Of a DNA stretch of 64,000 nucleotides, positions 26,088 through 33,106 are shown piece by piece. The notes under the pieces are model-generated. The model saw only the letters and a program-made list of their open reading frames with translations. It was not told the origin of the DNA and did not search any database. Origin of the DNA: DATFNI01 sp963712305 (GTDB lineage Bacteria > Bacteroidota > Rhodothermia > Balneolales > DATFMH01); assembly GCA_963712305.1 (NCBI GenBank), contig CAVQHI010000001.1, positions 310,001 to 374,000 on the forward strand. Reading direction: 5' to 3'. Position 1 is the first letter of the stretch. Each line of letters opens with the position of its first letter. A program made the translations under genes and the position numbers.

Positions 26088-27011
26088 CTACTGATTCGTC
26101 ACTTCCACCCTGGCCGTATCAGCAAGGCCATAATTGCCCTGTACAAGTATCCGGTCGCTGGCCTGAAATCCTGGTTTGGGAACAGCCATCCAGTTGCCCG
26201 AAGCTATACCCGGAGTCACCGGCACACGAATAGCGATTGAATCATTGACCATTTTCATAACCCACCACGAACTCATCGACTCATCGCTAAGTACTGCTTC
26301 GCGAGGCAATACCTGTTCGTTTACAACTTTATTGACCGGTATCCGCACAGTCAGCCGCTCGCCTGGCAACAAACGATTTGTAGAAATGTTGCTGATCATA
26401 AACATCACGGACTGGCTTTGGCTGTCAGCCTGTGCCAATCTGCTACCCACTTTCGCCCATTCCGTACGGCCATCTGCCCATAGCACCAAAGCTGAATCAC
26501 CCTGCTGAATGCTGTTATTCCATCTTGCCGGGACGAAAATTTCCGTGTACAGATTGTTCCTGGAATTCAGGGTTGCCATGGCTGAACCTTCAGCCGCGTA
26601 AACACCTTCTCCCGTTGATATATCGCTAACCTGCCCGTCAACCGGGGCCTTCACAACGACCGCCGATGGTTTGGGTAAATTCGACCCTGTTGTATCCTGC
26701 GCCAGGGCTGTCTGCTCTCGCGTACGTACAGAAAACAGGCGCTGTCCCGTACGCACCTGTTGACCGGCACGGACCCACAATTTGGTAACATAACCAGTTA
26801 CCGGAGCGCGGACTGTAAATTGCTGGCCTTCCATAACGCGTCCGTTGACGGTCAGTGTATCAGCAAGTGTTTTAAAGCTCACATGTGTCACCTGGACCTG
26901 CGCAACGGTGACTGGTTCATCTCCGCCATCCTGTTGTTGACTATTGCCGCACCCCCAAACTGCCACTACTATAAATACCAGCTGCAGCCAAATACCGTAA
27001 CGTAATTTCAT
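26088..27011 (-). CDS. RND efflux periplasmic adaptor (membrane fusion protein)
   Basis: 307 residues, somewhat short for the family (usually 350-400), because no long coiled-coil hairpin is present. The signal ends in a lipobox (VAVWGC-GNS). The lipoyl half-motifs are visible as VTGYVTKLWVRAGQQVRTGQ (split) and VVKAPVDGQVSDISTGEGVYA, followed by the beta-barrel domain (EIFVPARWNNSIQQGDSALV) and membrane-proximal part. It joins the RND permease to TolC. It starts 1 bp after the TolC stop. Confidence 0.9.
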   Translation of the reverse strand: MKLRYGIWLQLVFIVVAVWGCGNSQQQDGGDEPVTVAQVQVTHVSFKTLADTLTVNGRVMEGQQFTVRAPVTGYVTKLWVRAGQQVRTGQRLFSVRTREQTALAQDTTGSNLPKPSAVVVKAPVDGQVSDISTGEGVYAAEGSAMATLNSRNNLYTEIFVPARWNNSIQQGDSALVLWADGRTEWAKVGSRLAQADSQSQSVMFMISNISTNRLLPGERLTVRIPVNKVVNEQVLPREAVLSDESMSSWWVMKMVNDSIAIRVPVTPGIASGNWMAVPKPGFQASDRILVQGNYGLADTARVEVTNQ

Positions 27012-27012
27012 C

Positions 27013-28287
27013 TTACCAATTCCAATAGTTCAGTTCGTTAATAGTTTGAAGCCTCTGCACCTGGAGTGAGTTCAATGTGTTCCTCGCGCTCAGGTACTGA
27101 CGAAATACAGTCACATAATCTGTAACCGTTCGGATTCCTTTAGTTATTTCTGTCCGGTATGTGTCGAGAAGATTCCGGTAATCATTGACCTGTTGTTCCT
27201 GGTCCCGAATCTGATCCCGAAGATCATCCAGCGTTTTTTCCAGAGAATTACGTTGCTGAAACAACCGGGTTCTTTCGAATTCCCTTTGATCACGGACATT
27301 CTCAAGACTTAACTTTGTTTGCTGGTGTTGAAGCGATTTTTGTCCGCCGTCCCATAACTTCCAGCTAAACTGGAGACCAGCCGTGAAGCCCCAGTTCCGA
27401 TAGGTATGCATGATGTCCGATGTTGAAACACCAGTATTGACTAATGCATTTAATTGAGGCAGATATTGAGTATCCTGCACTTTCTGTTGAGCGACCAGGC
27501 CCAGACTGTCGATTGAGAAAGATCGCAGGAAATGACTCCTGTCGATACTTGCGAGACTATCCGGCAGTGATCTCGGCCTGAGTTCAGGTTTATTGACCTG
27601 GTAACTGGTTGTATCGGGTAGTCCGCAGAGCTGATTCATCGATGACTGATCCTGGTTAAGCTGGCTTCCGGCCGATTTTACCTGGATCTGAATCTGTGCA
27701 TCTTCCAGCCGTATCTGCTCCAGATCGGTGACCTGCAGCAGACCGCTCTGGACCAAAGCCTTTAGCTGTCTCATCTGCTGCTGCAATAACTGGTGAAGAT
27801 CCTGCAAATAACTGATGTTCTGTTGATCACCATAAACCTGTATGAACGCACTCGAGACCTGCATCTGAAGCGAGTGCTTCCGGAGCCCCAGGTTGTAACC
27901 GGCCTGCCTCGATTGCGCCTTGCTGACCATATTGTAAGCTTTCAGGTTGCTTCCCTGCCAGATGGGATAGGTCACATTTAAGAGGGCGTCAAATTCACCA
28001 CCGTTGGTTACCGCCGGGTCAAAACCCCAATGGCTGCTGTGCGGCGCCCATAAGGCAAATCCGTCACCGGAAAGCGTTGGCTTCCGAAACATTGATCTGT
28101 TTATCTGCCGGCCAATCCGGGCAATTTTCACGTTTCTTTGCGATGAAGCCAGCTGTGGATCGTGGTTATAAGCCTGTTCAAGAAACCAGTTGAGCGACTT
28201 TGACTGACCAAATGCAATACCCGGTAATATTGATAAAACAAAGCAAACGAGGAATAACCTTCTCAAAACACTTTTATATCTGGACAA
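27013..28287 (-). CDS. TolC-family outer-membrane efflux protein
   Basis: 424 residues with a signal peptide (LVCFVLSILPGIAFGQ). Two repeats of long amphipathic helices and short beta segments give the TolC alpha/beta-barrel layout; SLNWFLEQAYNHDPQLASSQ near the mature N-terminus and GLQFSWKLWDGGQKSLQHQQ before the second helical part are family signatures. It provides the outer-membrane exit duct for the RND pump encoded downstream. First gene of the operon; 130 bp separate it from the PepSY-like gene, which is on the same strand. Confidence 0.92.
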   Translation of the reverse strand: MSRYKSVLRRLFLVCFVLSILPGIAFGQSKSLNWFLEQAYNHDPQLASSQRNVKIARIGRQINRSMFRKPTLSGDGFALWAPHSSHWGFDPAVTNGGEFDALLNVTYPIWQGSNLKAYNMVSKAQSRQAGYNLGLRKHSLQMQVSSAFIQVYGDQQNISYLQDLHQLLQQQMRQLKALVQSGLLQVTDLEQIRLEDAQIQIQVKSAGSQLNQDQSSMNQLCGLPDTTSYQVNKPELRPRSLPDSLASIDRSHFLRSFSIDSLGLVAQQKVQDTQYLPQLNALVNTGVSTSDIMHTYRNWGFTAGLQFSWKLWDGGQKSLQHQQTKLSLENVRDQREFERTRLFQQRNSLEKTLDDLRDQIRDQEQQVNDYRNLLDTYRTEITKGIRTVTDYVTVFRQYLSARNTLNSLQVQRLQTINELNYWNW

Positions 28288-28416
28288 ATGATTGTTTCCG
28301 ATTAATAAACGAATTTAATGTCTGTTTTGACAGGATAACAGTAAAAATGTATTTCGACTTCATTCGACGAATTGGATTATTGTGTCTGCCATTATAAGAC
28401 TGGCATGACGATCAAC

Positions 28417-28881
28417 TCAGTCACCATCAGCTTCGTCATTCTCTTTGAGCTGAGTGTGAGAAAGAAGCTTTCCGTCAGCAGAATACACAAACTCCACATT
28501 CTTTTCCTTCACCTCCGCGGCAATCTCGTACTGCTCCCCTATGGGATTCCATATGTGAGATGCCCCCTTTAGTTCAACATCCGGATAGTTCGCTTTCAGG
28601 TTCTTCGTGATATTGGCTGGAAGATCGCTCACCGAGATATCCTGTTCCGTCTCCACCCATGTTCCATTTGTCTTGAAATTTGCGGACAGTTTTTGTCCGT
28701 TGTTCACAAACTCCGCCTCATATTCATGTGCATTCTCCATTCCCCATTTCACGTTTTTAGCCTGGGGAAATTTTTTTGTGAAAGCCATTTTAACACTGTC
28801 AGGTACTTTTTGTGCATAACAAGATGTGTAGGCTCCGATGGCTAAAATTAGCAGTACGGGTAATATTAATTTCTTCATCAT
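28417..28881 (-). CDS. PepSY-like (BLIP-fold) periplasmic protein
   Basis: 154 residues with a signal peptide ending YAQ-KVP. The mature protein has two repeats of the pattern VP-x-x-V-x-x-A-F-x-x-K-F-P-x-A-x-x-V-x-W (first: VPDSVKMAFTKKFPQAKNVK; second: LPANITKNLKANYPDVELKG), the double PepSY-like/BLIP fold found in many Bacteroidota periplasmic proteins. A conserved WETEQDIS-like block (WVETEQDISVSDLP) lies between them. Known: such proteins often lie next to two-component systems and may inhibit peptidases or sense envelope state; the role here is not known. Alone on the minus strand, upstream of the efflux operon and divergent from mgtE. Confidence 0.8.
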   Translation of the reverse strand: MMKKLILPVLLILAIGAYTSCYAQKVPDSVKMAFTKKFPQAKNVKWGMENAHEYEAEFVNNGQKLSANFKTNGTWVETEQDISVSDLPANITKNLKANYPDVELKGASHIWNPIGEQYEIAAEVKEKNVEFVYSADGKLLSHTQLKENDEADGD

Positions 28882-29075
28882 GTTCTCAATTTTATCCTTA
28901 TAAACTCTAACGTGTCGTAATATCAGGTTAGATTCTGAATGAATTTTGAATTGAATGCTTATATCGGATTGCCCAGAAACAGATAAATGGTTATCCTTGA
29001 CAGCTTGTCGTTAAGCATGATATTATATTCTCACAAAGCGATTGTATCGCACATATTTCATGAAATGCTCCGGTC

Positions 29076-30464
29076 ATGCAAATCGATCAATTACTCAAGC
29101 CAGAAATCGAAGAGCTCATCCAGAAAAAGGATCTGATTGGTATCCGTGAGGCCATCAGTGAGTGGGAGCCCTCTGAAATAGCGACCCTGATACGCGAACT
29201 GCCTTCCGTGGAAAGCATTCTTGTTTTCCGTGTGCTTCCCAGGGATATTGCCTCTACTACCTTTGAATATCTTGGCGGTGACAGACAAGAGGAATTAATC
29301 GAGTCACTGGCGCGTGATAAAACGCGTCTGACTGAGTTGCTTAATGACCTCTCTCCGGATGATCGTACCTCACTTCTTGAGGAACTGCCCGCCGAAGTTG
29401 CTCAACGCCTGATCGCACTGCTCTCACCCGATGAGCGCAAGATTACCACGATGCTTCTCGGCTACCCCGAGGAAAGTATCGGCCGTTTGATGACAACCGA
29501 CTATGTGGCTGTACGTCCACACTGGACTATCAAACAGGTTCTGGAGCACATCAGGCGACATGGCAAGGATTCTGAGACGCTGAATGTTATTTACATTGTC
29601 GACAAAGACTGGCGGCTTGTTGACGATCTTCGCATCCGTGAACTATTGCTGGCCGATCCGGATAGCCCAATCACCGATCTCATGGACGAGAAGTTTATCT
29701 CATTGAAGGCATACGATGATCAGGAAAAAGCTGTTCAGATGTTTCGCGATTATGACCGAATCGCTCTTCCGGTAACAGACTCCCGTGATATCCTGCTCGG
29801 TATTGTTACCGTCGATGATGTTCTCGATGTGGCTGAAGAGGAAACAACAGAGGATATCCAGAAAATCGGGGGTTCCGAAGCACTCGATGAACCTTATCTG
29901 ACGATCTCACTCCGACGGCTGGTTCAGAAAAGAGCCCGCTGGCTGGTGTTTATCTTTCTCGGGGAAATGTTCACCGCCAGTGCCATGGGTTACTTTGAAA
30001 CCGAACTTCATAAGGCAACCATGCTCGTGACTTTTATACCCCTCATTTTGTCCACGGGTGGGAACAGCGGTTCACAGGCTGCAACGCTGATTATTCGTGC
30101 CATGTCGGTCGGTGAATTTGGATTACGAGACTGGTTCAAGGTTATGAAGCGCGAGATTCTTTCCGGATTGGCGCTCGGATTAATTTTTGGGATACTTGGC
30201 ATTCTTCGCGTCACTATTTGGCAGCAACTGTTCGGCATGTACGGCGTCCACTGGATGTTGGTAATGATAACGATTGGATGTTCTCTGGTCGGAGTCGTGC
30301 TTTGGGGTACACTGATTGGTTCCATGATGCCCTTTATCATGCGCTCCCTCGGTGCCGATCCCGCTGTATCCTCCAGCCCGTTTGTGGCTACCCTCGTTGA
30401 TGTGACGGGACTCGTAATCTATTTCTCCGTTGCCGCCCTCTTGCTAACCGGCACGTTGCTTTGA
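29076..30464 (+). CDS. mgtE: Magnesium transporter MgtE
   Basis: 462 residues. MgtE is a dimeric Mg2+ channel gated by cytoplasmic magnesium. Domains in order: superhelical N domain (about 20-130, DLSPDDRTSLLEELPAEVAQ), two CBS domains (about 135-258, RLMTTDYVAVRPHWT and LGIVTVDDVLDV), a connecting plug helix, and five transmembrane helices (about 285-460) with the pore motif STGGNSGSQAATLIIRA. Divergent from the PepSY-like gene; I see no clear M-box riboswitch in the 194 bp upstream. Confidence 0.96.
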   Translation: MQIDQLLKPEIEELIQKKDLIGIREAISEWEPSEIATLIRELPSVESILVFRVLPRDIASTTFEYLGGDRQEELIESLARDKTRLTELLNDLSPDDRTSLLEELPAEVAQRLIALLSPDERKITTMLLGYPEESIGRLMTTDYVAVRPHWTIKQVLEHIRRHGKDSETLNVIYIVDKDWRLVDDLRIRELLLADPDSPITDLMDEKFISLKAYDDQEKAVQMFRDYDRIALPVTDSRDILLGIVTVDDVLDVAEEETTEDIQKIGGSEALDEPYLTISLRRLVQKRARWLVFIFLGEMFTASAMGYFETELHKATMLVTFIPLILSTGGNSGSQAATLIIRAMSVGEFGLRDWFKVMKREILSGLALGLIFGILGILRVTIWQQLFGMYGVHWMLVMITIGCSLVGVVLWGTLIGSMMPFIMRSLGADPAVSSSPFVATLVDVTGLVIYFSVAALLLTGTLL

Positions 30465-30600
30465 CAGATATAGCCGATACTGGTGACTTTTAAGATGGGT
30501 AATTAAAGTATAGGCGTGTCTATCTATCATGTTCATAACTTTAAAATAATCAATCCTTCAAATGGAATGAATGATTTTAGATCGAATGATTTTTCAGACT

Positions 30601-30618
30601 TTTCATCCTGATTTCATC
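30601..30618 (+). promoter_or_regulatory. Direct repeat TTTCATC-N4-TTTCATC, probable response-regulator site
   Basis: Two exact TTTCATC heptamers with 11-bp period, 37 bp before the response-regulator start at 30655. OmpR/PhoB-family regulators bind direct repeats with this period. The same motif occurs before the receptor gene at 33.1 kb (32819-32836). Confidence 0.65.
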
Positions 30619-30654
30619 TTGCCCATCTATTTTTTCTGAAAAGCTGAATGCCTT

Positions 30655-31326
30655 ATGCGTGTCCTTTTAATCGAAGATGATAAAAAAATATCGGACGCTC
30701 TATGCAGAGACCTTCGTAGTGAGGGGTATGCCGTCGATACTGCAGGTGATGGTGAAAAGGGAGAATATCTGGCCAAGATCAGCGATTATGATTTAATCAT
30801 CCTTGACATCATGCTGCCCCGACAGGATGGATTGCAAACCTGTACTAATCTTCGAAAGGATAAAGTGCTTACACCAATACTGATGCTGACCGCCCTGGAT
30901 GATGTTTCTGATAAAATAACCGGACTGGATCTGGGTGCAGATGATTACCTTGCGAAACCGTTCCATCTGGGAGAGCTTCATGCAAGGATTCGTGCCCTTA
31001 TCCGGAGGAAAAGCGAGGTCCGCTCGGCAATCCTCGAAAATTTTGGGGTCAAATTGGATTTGGATACTCATACAGCATTTCGGGAAGACAAAGAGATACA
31101 ACTGTCGTCAAAAGAATTCGCGTTATTGGAATTATTTATGATGAATCCCCGAAAAATCCTGTCTCGGCAAATGATTTCGGAACACTTGTGGGATATGAAT
31201 TTTGATCCACGCAGTAACGTGATAGAATCATTTATAAAATTTCTGAGGCAGAAAATTGACAGGGATTTTGATAAACCTCTTATCCACACGGTAAGAGGAT
31301 CCGGATATATTTTTAAAGAGACCTGA
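30655..31326 (+). CDS. OmpR-family response regulator
   Basis: 223 residues. Receiver domain with Glu7/Asp8/Asp9 acidic cluster, phospho-acceptor Asp51 (LIILDIMLPRQDG), switch Thr in LMLTALDD and Lys in YLAKPFHLGEL. C-terminal winged helix from about residue 125 (LSSKEFALLELFMMNPRKI, VIESFIKFLRQKID, TVRGSGYIFKE). The kinase gene follows after 8 bp. The 11-bp-period direct repeat upstream suggests autoregulation, and the same repeat before the receptor gene after the kinase gene suggests that gene is a target. Confidence 0.95.
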   Translation: MRVLLIEDDKKISDALCRDLRSEGYAVDTAGDGEKGEYLAKISDYDLIILDIMLPRQDGLQTCTNLRKDKVLTPILMLTALDDVSDKITGLDLGADDYLAKPFHLGELHARIRALIRRKSEVRSAILENFGVKLDLDTHTAFREDKEIQLSSKEFALLELFMMNPRKILSRQMISEHLWDMNFDPRSNVIESFIKFLRQKIDRDFDKPLIHTVRGSGYIFKET

Positions 31327-31334
31327 CCCTGTCT

Positions 31335-32717
31335 ATGTTCTCCATCAAATTAAAAATCATTTTGGCCTATACGTTTGTGTTTGGAGTAATGCTGACCGGT
31401 TTTGCAGCTATTATTTATCACAGTACGAAAGAGTCATCTTTTCTCAGGCTGAATACCAGCCTGGAAAGCTATTCAATATCTTTACGCAATAAGATTGAAG
31501 ACGAACTTAATGACGACTCAACACTGAATATTGGTAAACTGTCTTCTATACGAACCAGAGGATTAATTGATGAAAGATTTCAGTTATTTGACAAATCGGG
31601 CAAGGTTATTGTTGGTGATTCTATTCTGAGCCGGTCGGATGTTCTCAATTTAGGTAAAGTTCTGCACGAGTCGTTCAAATACAGCCGGAAAAAAATCGGC
31701 CATCATTGGTACCATATTTTGTGGAGCAGATTTGAAACAGGTAATGATACCGTTTTTATTCTCGAAACGGCGGCATCAGTAAAGGATGTGGTAGATGATC
31801 TTCACCGTTTGTTCTTTCTGTTTTGGATCATTATCCCCGGCTGTCTGATTATTACAGGTGTAACCGCATTTTTTATATCTAAAGCTGCCTTCAGACCAAT
31901 GACCCAAATGGCAGATGCAGCCAAAAACATATCCGGTGAAAATCTCGATAGGCGACTTAGTCTTCCCAAAACAAATGATGAAGTTAGAGCATTGGGCGAG
32001 ACCCTCAACGAGATGATAGGCCGAATAGATATGGCTTTTAAAAGTCAAAAAAGGTTTATTGCGAATGCCTCCCATGAACTTAAAACTCCTATTACTGTTA
32101 TCCAGACAGAGCTGGAGATAATGCAGAAAAAAGTAAAGGATACCGAATCGAAGGAGAGTATAAAAAATGCACTGTCTGAAATTGAGAGCTTGACTAAGCT
32201 TACAAATTCCCTGTTAACCATTGTGAAACTAGACGCGTCTAAAACCAAGCTGCATCTGAGTAGTGTCAGAATGGACGAATTACTCGCTGATTGTGTTCAG
32301 ACTATGAACCCAGCTGCAAATGCTAAAAAAATACAGATTAATCTTTCGATCGATGACGCTGCAGAAATCCGGGGGGATAAAGAAAAGTTACGGAGTGTTT
32401 TTCTAAATCTTATTGAAAACGCCATTAAATATTCTCCATCTGGTTCCGGCGTGGATTTGAAATTAGTGAGCAATGAAAGCAGTAACATCAAAATCAAAGT
32501 GGAAGATACCGGACCGGGGATACCCACTTCTGATATCTCGTATATTTTCAACAGGTTTTACCGTTCTAACGAAACACGGGCGGAAACAGACGGGAGCGGT
32601 TTGGGTCTGGCCATCGCAAAAGAAGTGGTTGAACTTCACCGGGGAGAGATAACAGTTGAGAGTAAAATCGGTGAAAAGACAGTTTTCTGCGTTACGCTGC
32701 CTAAGGCAAGATCATAA
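31335..32717 (+). CDS. Sensor histidine kinase (two-TM, HAMP)
   Basis: 460 residues. Transmembrane helices at about 7-28 and 158-182 enclose a periplasmic sensor domain of about 130 residues. HAMP about 183-235 (AAFRPMTQMADAAKNISGEN), HisKA with His247 (IANASHELKTPITVIQTEL), HATPase with N box (LIENAIKYSPSGSG), G1 (KVEDTGPGIP), F box (IFNRFYRSNE) and G2 (GSGLGLAIAKEVVELHRG). This layout matches the CusS/QseC-like kinases that sense envelope or metal signals; the signal is not known. Together with the regulator 8 bp upstream it forms a complete two-component system. Confidence 0.94.
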   Translation: MFSIKLKIILAYTFVFGVMLTGFAAIIYHSTKESSFLRLNTSLESYSISLRNKIEDELNDDSTLNIGKLSSIRTRGLIDERFQLFDKSGKVIVGDSILSRSDVLNLGKVLHESFKYSRKKIGHHWYHILWSRFETGNDTVFILETAASVKDVVDDLHRLFFLFWIIIPGCLIITGVTAFFISKAAFRPMTQMADAAKNISGENLDRRLSLPKTNDEVRALGETLNEMIGRIDMAFKSQKRFIANASHELKTPITVIQTELEIMQKKVKDTESKESIKNALSEIESLTKLTNSLLTIVKLDASKTKLHLSSVRMDELLADCVQTMNPAANAKKIQINLSIDDAAEIRGDKEKLRSVFLNLIENAIKYSPSGSGVDLKLVSNESSNIKIKVEDTGPGIPTSDISYIFNRFYRSNETRAETDGSGLGLAIAKEVVELHRGEITVESKIGEKTVFCVTLPKARS

Positions 32718-32818
32718 TGTGAATTCGACATAGATGTTGAGAACCAACCTATCGTCCCACTCTAAGTTCTTACTGGATATTGGATAAGCATTTTCAAAAT
32801 GATCATCCACCCTTCCCT

Positions 32819-32836
32819 TTTCATCTTGGTTTCATC
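32819..32836 (+). promoter_or_regulatory. Direct repeat TTTCATC-N4-TTTCATC before the receptor gene
   Basis: TTTCATCTTGG then TTTCATCTCTG, with a weaker third unit TTTGATA in the same 11-bp register at 32841. It is 270 bp before the receptor start and shares the core with the site before the response-regulator gene at 30601. The promoter probably lies shortly downstream, giving a long mRNA leader. Confidence 0.6.
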
Positions 32837-32915
32837 TCTGTTTGATACATTCACATTCGTTGGCAGTATGCTGTCATACCCATGCATAGCTGAAAACACT
32901 TGCTTTAAAAAGAAG

Positions 32916-33011
32916 ATGACTATCCGGAATTGGTACACTTTTATCGATTGCCACGGAAATACACAGAGTAAATATTCCGTAATAATCCGTGTTTCCGTGG
33001 CTTTTTTTTAA
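32916..33011 (+). other. Candidate 31-codon leader reading frame through the leader hairpin
   Basis: An ATG at 32916 opens a frame of 31 codons (begins MTIRNWYTFIDCHGNTQ) that runs through the whole hairpin and stops inside the U-tract at 33009-33011. It is preceded by AAAAAGAAG, a weak ribosome binding site. If translated, ribosomes would open the hairpin. No homology is recognised, so this is only a candidate. Confidence 0.25.
32950..33009 (+). terminator. Leader hairpin with U-tract (terminator or attenuator)
   Basis: GCCACGGAAA (32950-32959) pairs perfectly with TTTCCGTGGC (32992-33001), extended by CAC/GTG, and is followed by eight T's. The left arm core ACGGAA can instead pair with TTCCGT at 32975-32980, an alternative hairpin that excludes the terminator. 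It lies between the putative promoter at 32.8 kb and the receptor start at 33107, so it could attenuate receptor expression; it could also simply end the kinase transcript. Confidence 0.65.
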
Positions 33012-33106
33012 CGATCCGACTCATATTACAGGAAGTTGTATGGATACCGGATAGTCATTAAAAAGAAATTTCCCCAGAATTTGCTATTAGTTGTTGTGGA
33101 GCTAAA

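Noticed and set aside
28372..28572. Plus-strand open frame overlapping the end of the PepSY-like gene
   Set aside because: It lies opposite a well-supported secreted protein and lacks a start signal or family pattern.
28882..29075. M-box magnesium riboswitch before mgtE
   Set aside because: I looked for the conserved M-box blocks and see none in the 194-bp spacer.
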